A stretch of DNA of 64,000 nucleotides, from contig JAHEWK010000006.1 in NCBI GenBank assembly GCA_020740775.1, positions 1,054,001 through 1,118,000 on the forward strand, in the 5' to 3' direction. Each line of letters opens with the position of its first letter. The stretch's first letter is position 1. The DNA is from Ilyonectria destructans (Eukaryota > Ascomycota > Sordariomycetes > Hypocreales > Nectriaceae). Below the pieces are notes generated by a model. It was not told where the DNA came from. It did not search any database and saw only the letters and a program-made list of their open reading frames with translations. A program made the position numbers and the translations under genes. Positions 45,653-59,600 of this stretch are shown here, in pieces.

Positions 45653-48600
45653 ATGTTTTGGAGGTTTGGCGGCTACGCCAACATCTCCACCATCGATACT
45701 ATCCTCGACAAACCCGACTTTACCCTCGAGGAGCTGCTCGACGAGAGCGACCTGATCCAGGAGCTCAAGCAGCACAACACAAAGCTCATCGAGTACCTCC
45801 GCGAGGACAAGGTCCTTGAGAGCCTGCTCGACTATGTCGTCGCCCCCAAGCTAGACTCCCCAAAACCCGAACCCGACGCCGCCGCCGCCGCCGACGCCGA
45901 CACCCCCGCAGACCCAGATGCTGCTGCCGACGACGACGACTCCAAGGCCAAGACCCGCATTCTACCCTTCTCCCGCCCGCGCGCCTCCTCTCGTGCCACC
46001 GACCCGGGCATTGACGATGAGGAGGAGCAGGAAAAGAAGCGCAACCGCTATGCCTTTGTCGCCTGCGAGGTCCTCGGTTCCGATACCTGGTCCATCTACG
46101 AGGCCCTTGCCGAAAACCGCCAGCTGATCCGGAACTTCTGGAAATTCCTCTCGCGCCCGGCCCCGCTCGACCCTCTGCAGGCGAGCTACTTCACAAAGGT
46201 CAACGAGTCTCTGTTTGAAAAGAAGACTGAGGATATGATGGAGCTCTTGATGAGCCTCGCCGATGCTGTCCCCGATCTGCTTAGGCATGTCGAATGTCCC
46301 ATGATTATGGACCTCCTTCTCAAGATCATTGCCCTTGATCGCAGCGAAGGCGGCCAGGGCGTTGTTGAGGTATGTCTATCCCCATATCATTTCTGCGTCG
46401 CATCCATCTAACCCGCCGTGTATGTAGTGGCTCTATTCCAAGGAAATCATTCCAACTCTTCTTTCCTGCCTCAGCCCCGAGAACAACTGGGTTGTTCAGA
46501 CGGCCGCTGGTGACTTTATCAAGGCTATCATCACTATTTCCGCCAACGCCTCTCAAAATGAGCAACAGTGCATTGGTCCGAACGAGCTTACCCGCCAACT
46601 GGTTTCCAAACCCTGCGTTGAGAAGCTTATCCAATACATGCTGGGTGGTGGCAACCCCCTCACCGTCGGCGTCGGCATCATCATCGAGGTAATCCGAAAG
46701 AACAACTCTGACTACGATCCCGACATGGGCACCGAAGCCAGCGCTGTCCCATCCAGCCGTGACCCAATCTATCTGGGAACCCTTCTGCGCTTGTTTGCTC
46801 AAAACGTGCCCAAGTTCATGAGCTTGATTATGGAGGCTCCCTCTCACAAGAACAAGATTGACTCGACATTTGGCGAGAAACTAGAGCCCCTGGGTTTTGA
46901 CCGTTTCAAGACCTGCGAGCTGATGGCAGAGCTATTGCACTGCAGCAATATGGGCCTTTTGAACGAGCCGGGCTCGGAGGAGCTGATTTCAACGCGGGAC
47001 GCCCAACGACGTCGTTTGCGGGATGAGGGAAAGCTTGGCCCAGCCAAGGAGGAGGACTCCGCAGCCGAAGACTTGACCATGCGACGACCTCAAGCCGCCC
47101 CCGAGGAGAGCCGTCGCTTGGAGGTCACAAATGCCGATGATGACGGATTCGAAGAGGTTGAGCCGAGCAAGGAAATGAGCGAGGACACTTCCCACGAGTT
47201 CGTCAAGGCCGAGGTTGACATCAACCCCGCTTCTCTTGTCGATGAGTTCGTCGACGAGCCGCTCAGCCCTCCTCAAACTGCTGCTCGCCCTGACAAAATC
47301 AATGTGCCGTTCGAGGAGCCCGATCTCGTGGTTGCCCCTCTTTCGCCCACAAAGCCCAAGCCAGCCGAGCCCGCATCTTCTGAGAAGCCCGTTGAGTCGG
47401 AGCCCGCTGAGAAGAAGCCCGAGGATGCTTCGGAGCCTACGGCGCAGGATAGCGCCGTTTCCGAGAAGGCCCCTACTGATGATGGATCAGACTCTTCCGT
47501 CCTCCTGACCCCGGCACCCTCTGAGCCGGACGTCAAGATCGACACCGCAAACGCTCCGGTTGCCGAGGCCGACCCGGCCTTGAAACCCGAGCCTCTGGTG
47601 CCTCACCCTGAGGACACCCCAGCACCCCTGTTCTCCGCCCCCCCGCCCCCTGAGTCTGGTGCCGATAGACCCCCTCAAGTAGCTGAGAAGCTGGCAGCTG
47701 GCGCGAGAGCAGATGTTCTCGCAGGTGGTGATGATCTGACCACTGAGACAAAGGCAGCTCCATCAGGCGAGACTGATCCTCAGTCCGCCGAGGACCAGCC
47801 TACAGACCAGACAGCTGGCGCGGAGCCAGTTGTTGGAGACTTCTTGAAGATGCAGTTTGTCGAATATCGCGTTGTGCCAACAATTTTGGTAAGTTTCCCC
47901 CAACTACATCTGTACTACTCTAACCCCACCAGTCTTTCTTTTTTGGATACCCATGGAACAACTTCCTACACAATGTGGTCTACGACATTGTCCAGCAGGT
48001 CTTCAACGGCCCAATGGATCGTGGCTACAACCCTAACCTGGCGGTTTCCCTGTTTGAGGCCGCAGATATTACGAGTGCCATTATCAACGGGCAGCAAGCC
48101 AGCGACGAGTCTCAGGCCAAGACCAAGACTCGCATGGGATACATGGGCCACCTCACCCTCATTGCGGAGGAAGTGGTCAAGTTTACTGAGCGACACCCGC
48201 CGGAGTTGCTTTCTGAGACGGTCCTCGACAGCGTTATGAGCCAGGAATGGATCAACTACGTCGAAGGCGCTCTGGCCGAGACTCGTGAGAGAGATAATGC
48301 CATTCTCGGTGGTGTTCGACCAGACGTGGCTCTTGGAAATCGAGCCATGGGAGGCAACGGACTGGGAGGTGTCGGCCTGTCCGGCCTGGGTGGAAATTCC
48401 GGCAACGGCTCAAGCGCCCTGGCAGATGCCGGCCTCAACGGCGGAATTGAGCTGAGCGAGGAGTCTGGTAACGGCATCGGCCCCTTCACCATCAGCGCCG
48501 GGACTTTGATGTCTGGCTTCGGCAGCAGCAGCGACGAGGAGGATGAAGATGGCGATGGCGATGAGGAAGACGTTAACTCTGAGGTGAGTGGTGATTCCAA

Positions 48601-50005
48601 TGACGATCTTGGTGACGATGTGGGCGCGGATTCCTTTGGGCACACTGGCATGGTGGATTCTCCAGAGGATGTGGTGATGGGTTCTCCAGAGCCTATCCGG
48701 GCAGACTCTCCGGACCCTGGAACTGATATGGATATCACTATGGACTCACCGATGGATTTTGGCGGGGAGGGAGCGCCGTTGATGATGATGGAGCCACCCG
48801 GGGAATCTCAAGCTCGGGCAGAGCAGATCGAGCACGTTATGAGATCGATGGATGAACCTTAGAATGGGGCACGTCGATACGAGATCAACGACTACGCGTC
48901 TTCCAGTGCCCTCGGGGCAGTGGAGGATGAACGGAGCTACGACGGCTTGAACCTCGATGACCTCGAGTCGTTTGGGAATGTTCATCTCGAGGATCTCTTG
49001 AGGTTCCTGTCCGAGGAAATACCCTGAGCAGAAATAGCAGGCGTTGTGGGTTGACATACGGGACGGATGGAATAAAAATATCGTCATGATAGCTCTTGCG
49101 AAGGAGACACGAGGAACATGTATAGATGTATGATGGGCAGAGGAAGACAAGAGTTAGGGCTGAATGGCAAGGAAAGAAATGGAACGGGGGTCATGCCGAG
49201 ATGCCAGAGTTCACGCAGGATGTCCATGCCGGTGCCGGCTCGTCTTTCTTTGTGTCGTTGTCGCTTCACGACTTGCTGATACTGACTTCTCTCGTCTTAG
49301 TTCCGAGCCTACACTGACCCTCTCAACAACGCGGGCGGGTTGATGGACCCGCCTTCGGTCCCACCACCCCCCCCTCCCCCGCCGCCGCTGAACGCGCCGC
49401 CACCGCTGAACATTCCTCCTTCACGGGCCAGACTCCAGCTGGCAGCTCGGCTGGCGATGCACCAGAAAAACAGCCAGGCCACGCAGTCGAGCTCTGGGGC
49501 TCTGCATCATGTCGATGACGACGACGACGACGACGACAACCCTTCGGATCCTTTTGCAGACACGGAGGAAGACATGGACGACGATGACGACGACCAGGAC
49601 GAGCGTGGTTCTTGGTGGCGAGGCGTGGTGAGAACCAGGGAGAAGACAGATGGTAATGAGTCTGATGATGAGCGTGACGACGACGACGATGATGAGTTTG
49701 GAGATTTTGCCATGGCAGAAGATGAGCGGACGACTGGAGGCGATGATCACAACCTTGTTTTGAGGCCGTTGGCTGTTAACCCAGCCAAGGAGGGGAACAC
49801 TCGGGGTCTGAGCGGTCTGTGGCCGTTTGGGCTATCCAAGGCCGAGAAGGAGAAGGAGGCGGAGAAGTTGGAGTCTAACGAGGGCGGATCTGCAGGGGTT
49901 GGGGACGATGCGGGTGATAACGACGACAAGAAGGCGGTTGAGGTCAAGGAGGCAAAGAGGCGGACGAGCATCGAGGACCCGGATGATGACGAGGTTGTCA
50001 TTTGA
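45653..50005 (+). CDS. SIT4 phosphatase-associated protein (SAPS family)
   Basis: Exons 45653-46369, 46428-47888, 47933-48583 and 49301-50005 encode 1177 residues. The start MFWRFGGYANISTIDTILDKPDFTLEELLDE is typical. The SAPS helical-repeat domain runs to about residue 430, is interrupted by a long Pro/Glu/Ala-rich acidic insert (~440-720), and resumes as FLKMQFVEYRVVPTIL-SFFFGYPWNNFLHNVVYDIVQQVFN. The C-terminal region has polyproline (~1000), Asp runs and a RRTSIEDPDDDEVVI end. Family members bind the PP6/Sit4-type phosphatase catalytic subunit and direct it in TOR signalling and the G1/S transition. The last intron, 48584-49300, is 717 nt. Retaining it ends the protein at TAG 48860-48862 with a different acidic tail. 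The junction VNSE-FRAYTDPLNN matches my recollection of fungal relatives. Confidence 0.9.
48584..49300 (+). other. Long, partly coding-like intron of the SAPS gene
   Basis: It is bounded by gtgagt and ctgac...cttag. From the donor the upstream frame stays open for 92 codons to a TAG, and then for 54 more protein-like codons to TGA at 49025-49027. The length is 3 x 239. It is most simply an intron, but intron retention would give an alternative acidic C-terminus. Confidence 0.6.
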
Positions 50006-53000
50006 ATTCAATATGATACCAAACTGTTCTAGGGGCTTAGATGGGGCATAGATTTACTGGAACGGCGGCTGGGGGCATGCAGGGTCTGGAGGAATCCGAG
50101 GGTATAATGATGGAGTATCTTGAGCAACGAACAGGTGATGCCAGGCGATTAGTGTACGATATATAGCATTTATTGTTTTGATTAGGTCCATGTGTTGTAC
50201 GTAGTATGTTGCGGGATTGGGAGATTGTGTATCCAGTGTTGTAGGATCGAAGACAATAAGAGTATGTGAGCTTGTATGTGGATTCGTAAATGGGAGGTCA
50301 TGTTAGTCTTTGGATGAGCGTCAATGAGCCTGCCGAGCGCTGATGAGCATGCCGAGCTCGCCGACGAACATTTTAACGAGCACGTTGACGAATACGCCAA
50401 TGAACAAACGGTAAATGTGCCGAGGCGAGACAGCAGTTGACCGGTTGAGCCATTCTCGCCAAGTGCAGACGGCCATGGGCCAACTCCCATGACAAAGAAA
50501 GAATCTGGCCACGTTGATAACTCCATGTCTCTTCGCGGCTAATACTCCGCAAGGGTGAATAACACAGACACGGATGTCCGCGTACACGCTGCAAAGCAGG
50601 AGTCAATCGAGTGTCATCGGAAGCGGAACAGCGGGTGCATCCCTGCTGTAGGATCGGATGGGCCGTCATGGCAGGGGAGGATAGCATTTCGCTTGTGCCG
50701 CTTTCGGGCATGGTTGGGCAAGGATGGGATGGCTGGTCGCCGAGAAGGATACTTCAAGTTGGCTTGTCAGCGGCTAGATACCAATACGAAACGGTGAAAC
50801 GCCGTGGGGGCTGCTGGGGGCGACTGGGCGTTGGCCAGGCGTGCGATGCTGCATTTCGATGTTTCGGTGACGGGAATGGCCTCATGCAGAGCAGTTACGG
50901 CTTTTCTCGTATGTGACCCTTGCAGGAAATGGGAAGAATCCTTTGCGGCGAGGAACGTCTGGAGGGTGTTGGGGGTTCTATGTAAGGGAAAGATGACACA
51001 ATAGATGATGCAGGAAGAAGATGATCAGGATGGTGAGGGTTGCAGTTATCCACTAAACATGACAAGTTGTGGCGAGATATGGAGAGATGTGGACGGTTGA
51101 GGAGATGAGCAGACTGGGTTAAATGGCGGATGACTTTAATCTTGACGATGCCGAGGAAGAGGAAGAGGAAGAGGATGGATGCGAATCTCTGCCGGATAGG
51201 GCAGGAGGAATTGAAGGATTGAGGGGGAAAAGATGTTGCACGGTGGATGGATAGTGGATAGTGATTAGTGAATGGTAGACGGATCGCACATACTACATAA
51301 CGAACCTAGTTCAACTCCATGATGCGGTTAGTAGTCGGCGAAGGATTCAGGCACCCGCTTAAAGAGAATCCCTTGGGAGGTTGAAGGAGTGGCATGCCTT
51401 TCCAGGGTTAGTAGTGATGGGAGTGATGGGCACGATAATGGTACGCTATGGGAGGAGCCAGAGCCTGGAGGAGCCAGAGTAGCAGCCAATAGAAGCTGAT
51501 CTGCGAGAGGCGTGGATTGTCGGGGACTGTAATGCACGTGGTGTGACTAGGAGTTGGCGAGGAGGAAAACTGAGGAAAACTAAGGGAGGTAGGTAGGTAG
51601 AGCAACTCGGCGGCTAGACGAGAGAAGGATTCAGTCTTGCAGGGATGAAGCGAAGCGTTCATTTCGGATGCCGAAACGAGTGAGCATCATCAGCATCAGC
51701 ATTAGCATGAACAAATTACATGCAGCCAAAGTGCCAAAGTACGGCACTTGGAAAGCCACATTTGGAACTTGGGTGTGTTCCCCTGCTGAGTCGAGCTGTC
51801 GCTGTGGCGGAGTGCATGATGAGTCGTGCGCAGCAGCCAGTCCCGTGCGCCGGCAGACCCCCTCTCCGGCCGGGTGTGGCTCCTCCGATCGACGGCGGAG
51901 GCTGTGCGACGACGGTGCGACATACAGTACGACAGCAATAGACAAGGCAAAAGGTCTTGTTTGTTTCTTTTGTTGCCACTTGCTTGCCGCCGCTCTATTT
52001 CTTTTTTTAAATGATGGTCCCCGTTGGCGTTCATCCAGCCGGGGACCATCCTGGACAGGGCTACTATTCCCCCAGGATGCGGATCCTTTGCGAGCAATCA
52101 TGATGCCAAAGACTGGAGGGTTAATAGTGGGTTAGTGGGTTGATGGGCTGTCGCATTGGGCAAGGGGCAAAACGAACCGGGCTCCATTAAAGACAGAGGA
52201 ACATGGACGCCGAGAGTGACGGAGCCAGAGAAAACAGGTTGGTCCTTGTTGACTTGCTCCTATGCACCGTGTATTATTGCTCGGAGGGGGGGGGGGCGGT
52301 GGCTGTTTTCGGGCTTTAGTAGCAAGCTCAGCTCCAGCACCAGCTCAGCTTGGCGGCGGCTTGTTTCTATTCTCGTCAGCAGCTAGCCAATCGACGCCGG
52401 CATAACAAAGATGGGGTGGCCGGGCGAGCTGCCGTATAGTTGGATCCAAAAAAAGTATATCGGGTGCCCATTCACTGCTATTTCAGCAATGTCTCATTCC
52501 GCGGCGGCCAGTTAGTCCAGACCAAGTAGGTAGGTGGCCATTGAGTCAGTCGGTATAGCTCCAGCGCCGCATCTGATCATCAGGTAGCCGGATAGGTTAC
52601 ACGGTAATAGACCAGGCGATCAAGAAGGAGCAGCAGCATGGCCAGAGAGCGCCTCCGCGTGGGTCGAGTGGGCATGCGTCATGGCGGCGCAACCCTTGTT
52701 CTGATGTGTCTCCCCGGCTGGATGCCGAACGTCACAATACAGGTCGCCGGCCAGGATGCTCCGTAGATGGACGATATACTTTGCACGTACAGAGCCATTG
52801 TGTAATTGGATTGTGGATCCCCGTTGTGGATGGGACAAATCGCCCGTTCTCGACGCAGGCAAACGCTCGTCTGGGGGGGAACATATGGAATGCGGACCGT
52901 GAACTGTGGAGTGTGGAGTGTGTACTGTGAAACTGCGGAATGCGGGACGGCTCTCGAATCCCACTGCAGGGTTGGTTGCACATACTAACTTCCTCCTCCC

Positions 53001-53625
53001 ACATCGTTACTTTACCTTGCTATCGTCAACCGCGCGCTGCAAGCCCGCCATGTGCATGATGCGATGTGGCACCGCCATTGGCCCGATGCCCCCATGCTCC
53101 TTTGGCTGGGGTTGTGATCCCAAGATCCAAGGATATCCCATCCCAACGTTTCCACCATGAGATGCACGCTGCACACACGACACACGCTGCGCACATCTCC
53201 TCCATCGCACGCTCCGCCTTCTTGCCTACTTAGACCACCGGACCTCCCCCGACACGCCCGGAAACGGCGGACGGCGGCTCAAGACTGACGGCCCTGATCT
53301 TACTTGCATCTCCGTCATCCAGGAACCAGAATCCAGGAACAAGCTATCTAGCCTCCGGTGCCCAGTGTTGCTCGTGGCTGGCTGCTTATTCTAGATTCCT
53401 TCTTCACCTCTCCCTCTCTGTCTCTTCTCTATCTGCTCTGAGACTACCCGCCTCTCATCCTCGCCGGGCTACCTCCGTCTTCACTTCGCCTGTCTTCACT
53501 CCGCCATGTGGCTAAACTGAGACACCCAGGTCCGTCTTCACAGTGTTTCTCCCGACCTTTCTCATACCCATCTTGCTTCCCAATTCTTCTTCCCCGACCT
53601 ATACGGTTCGTCAGCGCTCGTCGCC
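50006..53625. other. 3.6-kb gene-poor interval
   Basis: Lies between the SAPS gene and the NRPS-like gene. No supported gene. It contains an 11-G run at 52286-52296 and a TG-rich repeated stretch at about 52880-52960. Frames at 51631-52135 overlap on several strands and are not protein-like. The last ~250 bp are CT-rich and are probably the NRPS-like leader. Confidence 0.45.
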
Positions 53626-56600
53626 ATGGCCGAGCAACGACCGAGCCTGCCCCGGCTCGACACGGGCGTCTTACACGACGAGCCGGACTCGGAGCGCCTC
53701 ATCATGGCCGTCGCCCAGACGCTCAACATCCCCCGCAAAGACATTTTGCTCTTCGACTCGTTTGCAGACCTCGGCGGCGACCAAGAGGCCGCCGAGACTT
53801 TGCGCCTGGCCTGTCGGAGGAAGGGCATCGAGGCCAAGGCTGACGACATCATGGGCTGCCACACCCTCGCCGAGCTGCAGACTCGCATTACACCGTTCCC
53901 GCCACGGCTTATGAGCCCCGTCGAGGCCAGTAATCCTGCCTCCGAGGAGGAGGACGAATCAGGACCGTCGAGCTTGAGCGCCAGCGCAGACGACCTCTTC
54001 TCACCAGTAGTCCACCGATACTCGGTATCCAGCTACGGCTCGCAGACGACCTCGTCCAGCAGCGACGACTCTTGCGCCGCCACCCGACCGACCGGCCAAG
54101 ACCTCGAGAGCCTGCTGAAATCCAGCCCACGGGTCAGCAATGTATGTCTAGTGACGCCGCGCGCCGGGCCCTTCGACGGCCAGCTCGTGGCCCTGGTCAA
54201 GATGTCCGACTCGGAGGCCCTCCCCACCACTCCCCCGTCTAGCGACATCTCCCTGCCGCCTCGCTCCGAACACGCCGCGCAGAAACGCGAGATCCGCTTG
54301 CTGCGCATGGCCGTGCAGGAATGGGGCGCCGACTCACGGCGGCCGCAGATCTGGATCCCGCTGCGGCGCATGGCCGAGCGCGATGGCGGCCGCCCGGACA
54401 CCAGGAGGCTGCAGACGTGGGTGCAGAACATCAACGAAGCCGTCTATGAGGACATTATGACGTTGCAGATCCCGGAGCCGCGGCGCCCCACGCTCAACCC
54501 GTCCTCGCGCGAGCAGCACCGCCGGTCATGGGCCGAGTCCCGCATGTCAGTTTGGCGGGAGGACGACGAGGTCGACTGTGACGAGATGGAGTGCTTCCCG
54601 CTGGCGCCCATGCAGCAGCTTTATTTCCAGACGTCGATGCAGCATATGCGCGAGTCAAGTTGCATCGTTGAGCCTGAATACCGCCACAGCCAGAGTATCA
54701 TGTTGAGAGTCAAGGGGGGAGCCGACAGCTCTGATATCGAGGCCGCTGTTGAGGCCATGGTTGCTCGCCATGCCATGCTTCGCGCCCGATTCAGACCCGT
54801 GCATGACGAGTGGGTGCAAGTCATCATCCCGCAAGCCTCAAACTCGTATCACTTCGGCCATCACACCGACGTCGACGACGAGGAGATGTCGGCGCTCGTC
54901 GAGGCCGCCCAAGCCGCCATCAACCCCACAGACGGCCCGGTCTTTGCGGTCGAGCATGTCCAGAATGACAAAGCGCAGATGCTCTACCTCGTGGCGCACC
55001 ACTTGGTGGTGGACTTGATCTCGTGGCGCATCATGGTGCATGATCTCGACGAGCTCCTCCAAGAAGGGACGCTCCTCTCCGAGGGTTCCATTCCGTTTCC
55101 CCATTGGGTCGATTACCAGAGCTACGAGATGAGCCAGCGACTGTTCGAGCCCACCCTCCCTTTTGAGGTGCTGCCGGCCGACCTCGGCTACTGGGATGTA
55201 AGTCGCGATGCAAACTGCTACGGTAACACTCAACAATCCACCTTTACCCTCTCCTCAGAACTCTCCTCCATCCTGCAGACGGCCTGCAGCGATGTTCTGC
55301 GGACTGACGCCGCTGATGTATTCCTGGCCTCTCTGCTTCTCTCGTTCCGCCAGACATTCACAGACCGGAGCCCCCCTACCCTCTGGAAGCGGGAGCATGG
55401 CCGCGAGGTGGTGCACGCCGACTTCAACATCATGGAGACAGTCGGTTGGTTCACATCCATGTGCCCCGTGGGCGTCGGCCTGGATGCTGCAACCGACCTG
55501 CTCCAGGTCATCAAGCTGATGAAGGACACCCGCCGGGCCATCCCCCGCGACGGCATCCCCTTCTTCACGTCCGAGTTCTCCACCGCCGAAGGCGCCTCGG
55601 GCATCCCCGTCGAGGTCGTCCTCAACTGGGTCGACACACTGCAGGGCATCCAGCGTGAGCACGGTATCCTGCAGCCCATGGCCATTCCTGGCCAGGCGGC
55701 GCGCACGCTGCGGTCCGACATTGGCGCCAACGTCGGCCGCCTGGCCCTGTTCGAGGTGACGGTCATGATAGACGACTCGGGTGCCAGCGTCGAGTTTACG
55801 TACCACAAACACGCCGACCACCAGGACAAGATCCAGCTGTGGCTGCAGAGCTTCGAGCACCTGGTGCTAGAGGCAATCGGCCGGCTGCGATATCACGAGC
55901 CCGAGCTGACCCTGTCCGACGTGCCCCTTCTCAGGACATCCTACAAGGCGCTCGCCAAGCTGGGCGCCGACCGTCTTGTCGGATCCGGCCTCCCGAGCTC
56001 CAAGGAAATCGAGACCATCTACCCCGTCACGCCCGCGCAGCAGGAGATCCTCATGTCCCAGAGCCAGAGCCCCGAGAGCTTCCACGTCCACGGCGTGTAC
56101 GAGCTGCGAGCGCCAGACGGCATCGCAGTCGACGCTACTCGCCTGTGCAAGGCCTGGCAGAGCATCGTGGCCAACAAGCCGGCCCTGCGCAGCATCTTCA
56201 TCGACAGCGTCTCTCGAGAGGGCCTGTTCGACCAGGTTGTGCTCAAGAAGACGTCACCGAGTATGTTGTTTCTCGAGTCGTCTAGGCCCGAGGAGGCGCT
56301 ATCTCGGGTGCCAGCCCTCAAGATGCCCCTGATGGAGCCGCGCCATCGTCTTTCGGTGTGCCATATGGCCGCGAAGACGCTGGTGAGGGTGGATGTTAGC
56401 CAAGCAATCTGCGATGTAAGTGATACCCGTCGACATGGAATCAAGGTGCTAACAGGAGTAGTTGATGAGCGTCCACAACCTCATGGCAGAGCTGTGCAGC
56501 GTCTACTCAGGCCAGGCTCCCTCGCACAACGAGGGTCTCCATCGCACATATCTTTACCACGTCTCATCCCTAGACACAGCGTACAGCCTTGAGGTTTGGA

Positions 56601-59600
56601 AAACAGACCTATCCCACGCCAGGCCGTGTCTCTTCCCCCGCCTAACCCCTGAAGCTGAAGACATCGCCAAGCCGCAGCCCTTCGACCTTGAGGTGACTCG
56701 CGAGCAGCTCATGGCATTCTGCCGCGGCCGCGAGGTCGAGCCTGCTTCGGTTCTGCAGCTTGCATGGGCTCTCGTCCTGCGTGCCTTTGTCGGCATGGAC
56801 CACGTTTCCTTTGGCTACCAGTACGCCGGCCGCGACGAAGAGCTCCTCCGAGGCATCGGCGAGGCCGTCGGTAGTTTTGCCAGCATCCTGCCCTGCTCCG
56901 TCGACGTCTCTCCCAACCAGACCATCAAGAAGTGCTTGGAGGTCGTGGACGAGGCCTTTGCCAACTCCCGCAAGCACCAGAACCTCACCATGGCCGAGAT
57001 CCAGCACGCCCTCCACCTCCGCGAGAAGGATCTCTTCAACACCTGCTTCTCCTTCGAGGACGCAGACCTCTTCGCAGAGTACGCGCGTGACGGCGCTGAT
57101 ATGAACCAGCTCAAGCCCTCGCTGGTCACCTCTGCCCGTCGCACCGACTGCCAGCTCTCCCTGACGGCCATGTTCACCAACGACCGACTGCACGCCAACC
57201 TCAGCTCGCGCTTCCTCTCCAGCAACCAGGTCCACAGCGTCGTGAACAGCTTCGAGAGCGCCGTCAAGGCCATCATCGAGCACCCAACCCGCCTGGTCGC
57301 CGAGACGGACCTCTTCACCGACCGCGACTACGCCCAGCTCGTCCTGCACGACTGGGAGGCCGGCCAGCGGTCTCCAAAGGTCGACGCCTGTCTGCACGAC
57401 GTGATTCTGCGCCACGGCCAGAGTCGCCCGCATGCGCCGGCCGTCTGTTCCTGGGATGGCGACTTGTCTTATATCCAGCTGGCCACGCTGGTGACCAGGC
57501 TGAGCACGTATCTGGTCAACCTCGGAGTCTGCCCTGGAATGACGGTCCCCGTCGTCCTGGAGAAGAACCACTGGGCTCCGGTGATGCTTCTCGCCGTGAT
57601 GCAAGCCGGCGCCAGCTTTGTTGCGCTCGACTATCAAGACCAAGCCACGGTGCATTCCACCATCCGATATCTCAACCCTCACATCGTGCTCGCTAGCGAG
57701 ACGGCCTGGGAGGAGCTCGGCGCGGTGGTGCTGAACCTGGTCATCGTCAACAACGCCTTCTTCACCATGCTGCCGCCGCGCCTGTCGACGCTCGCCCGCG
57801 AGGCCACACCCGACCACGCCGCCTGCGTCTTCGTCACCCCCAAGCGCACCAGCAGCGGCGGCTCGCGCAGCATCTTCTTCACGCACTCGGCGCTGTGCTC
57901 GGCCTTTGTCGCCCAGGGCCCCGCGCTCAGGATGGACGCCGCGAGCCGCGTGCTGCAGCTGTCGGCCTTCAACGTCGACATCTCGCTCGTGGAGATGCTC
58001 GGCACCATGGTCCACGGTGGCTGCGTGTGCGTCCCGTCGCCCAGGGACCGCGTGCACGACCTGGCCGGCGCCATCGCGAGGATGGGCGTCACCTGGACGT
58101 ACATGACGGGCGTGCTGGCCCGCCGTATCAACCCTGCGTCCGTCCCGAGCCTCAACACGCTCTGCTTCCGCACGCGCAAGCTCGACCAGGACACGTACGG
58201 CCCGTGGCTGGAGAACCGAACCGTCCTGCTCGCCTACGGCGCTCCTGACGTCTGCCCCCTCGGCATCTCCGTCACCGAAGTCGTCAAGGACAAGGACCTG
58301 AGCATCATCCCGCCGCCCCTGATGGGCCGCTTCTGGATCCTCAACCCCGAAGATCCCCGGAAGCTCATGCCCGTGGGCGCCATCGGCGAGCTGGCCATCG
58401 ACAGCCCGAGCGTCACTCCTCACCGGTTCGCCCCTGACCAGCCGCTCGTGGCCCCGAGTCGGCAAAACAGCACGGCCAGTACCTCGGAGAAGCCCAAGGC
58501 GCGGTACCTGAAGACGGGCCATCGCGTCCGGTATCTGGACGACGGCAAGGTCCAGTTCATCTCCAGCGTCCGCGACGACGTCGTAGTTGATGGCTCAAGC
58601 GTCGACGTCGCCGATGTCGAGCAGAGAATCCGCCGCTGTCTCGGCCCCGGCGTCGACGTCGTTGTCGACAAGATCGCCACCAAGGACTCGCTGCGGATCC
58701 TAGCCGCCTTCCTCGAACTCGGCGACACGCTTTTCCACGGCAAGGAGGGCTTCGAAGAAGTCAGCCAGCGGGTCAAGGAGCGCACCTTTATCGCAAAGAA
58801 GCTCTTCGAGGCATCCCTCGACAACCCAGACGCCAGTGCAGCCCGACTCCCCGAGCACTGCGTACCCGCCGTCTTCATCCCGCTCAAGGCCTTCCCCATG
58901 TCGACGTCGCTCAAGATCAACCGCCGCAAGCTGCTCCGCATGGCCGCGGGCCTGACGTACGCGGAGCTCGTCGACATGTCGAACGTGGCCAACCCGCAGG
59001 AGATCCAGCGCGTCGTCCTCGGCCAGAAGCCCCTGCCCCTGACTCGTCCCGAGGACGTCATGCGCTCCGTCTGGGCGCGCGTGCTCGGCGTCCCGGTCGT
59101 GGACATAAGGGGCACAAGCAGCTTCATCTCGGCGGGAGGAAACAGGTTCCTGGCTTCGGAGCTCGTTGTCGCATGCCGAAGGGTTGGCCTCAAAGTCTCC
59201 CTGGCCGACATCTTCAAGGAGGTCACCCTCACGGAGATCTGCCGCTCGTCGACCACTTCGTACCAGCCTCTCAAAAAGGAGCGCGTCAAGGTGCCGCGCA
59301 ACTTGGCTTCGATGAAGGGCTTCGACTCCACGTTCGTCAAGAACGTCATCGCCCCCAAGCTCCAGTGCAAAGCGCAAGATGTCCTCGATGTCGCCGAGGC
59401 CTCGTCGGAGCAGATTCGGAATCTCGAGTTAGCCATGTACAAGACCCGCGCCGACATCGTCAGCATCGTCTTGAACTTCAACAGCCGCCTTTCCACCGAC
59501 AAGCTCGAAGCTGCGTGCGAGGCACTCACAAAACTACACCCTGCTCTCCGAACAGCTTTCGTCATCCACGAGCAGCAGGTATACCAAGTCCTGTGCAGTT

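Noticed and set aside
56642..58522. 626-codon open frame on the minus strand opposite the NRPS-like gene
   Set aside because: Compositional shadow of GC-rich codon use. Low-complexity R/G/E/V-rich translation with no domain and no promoter.
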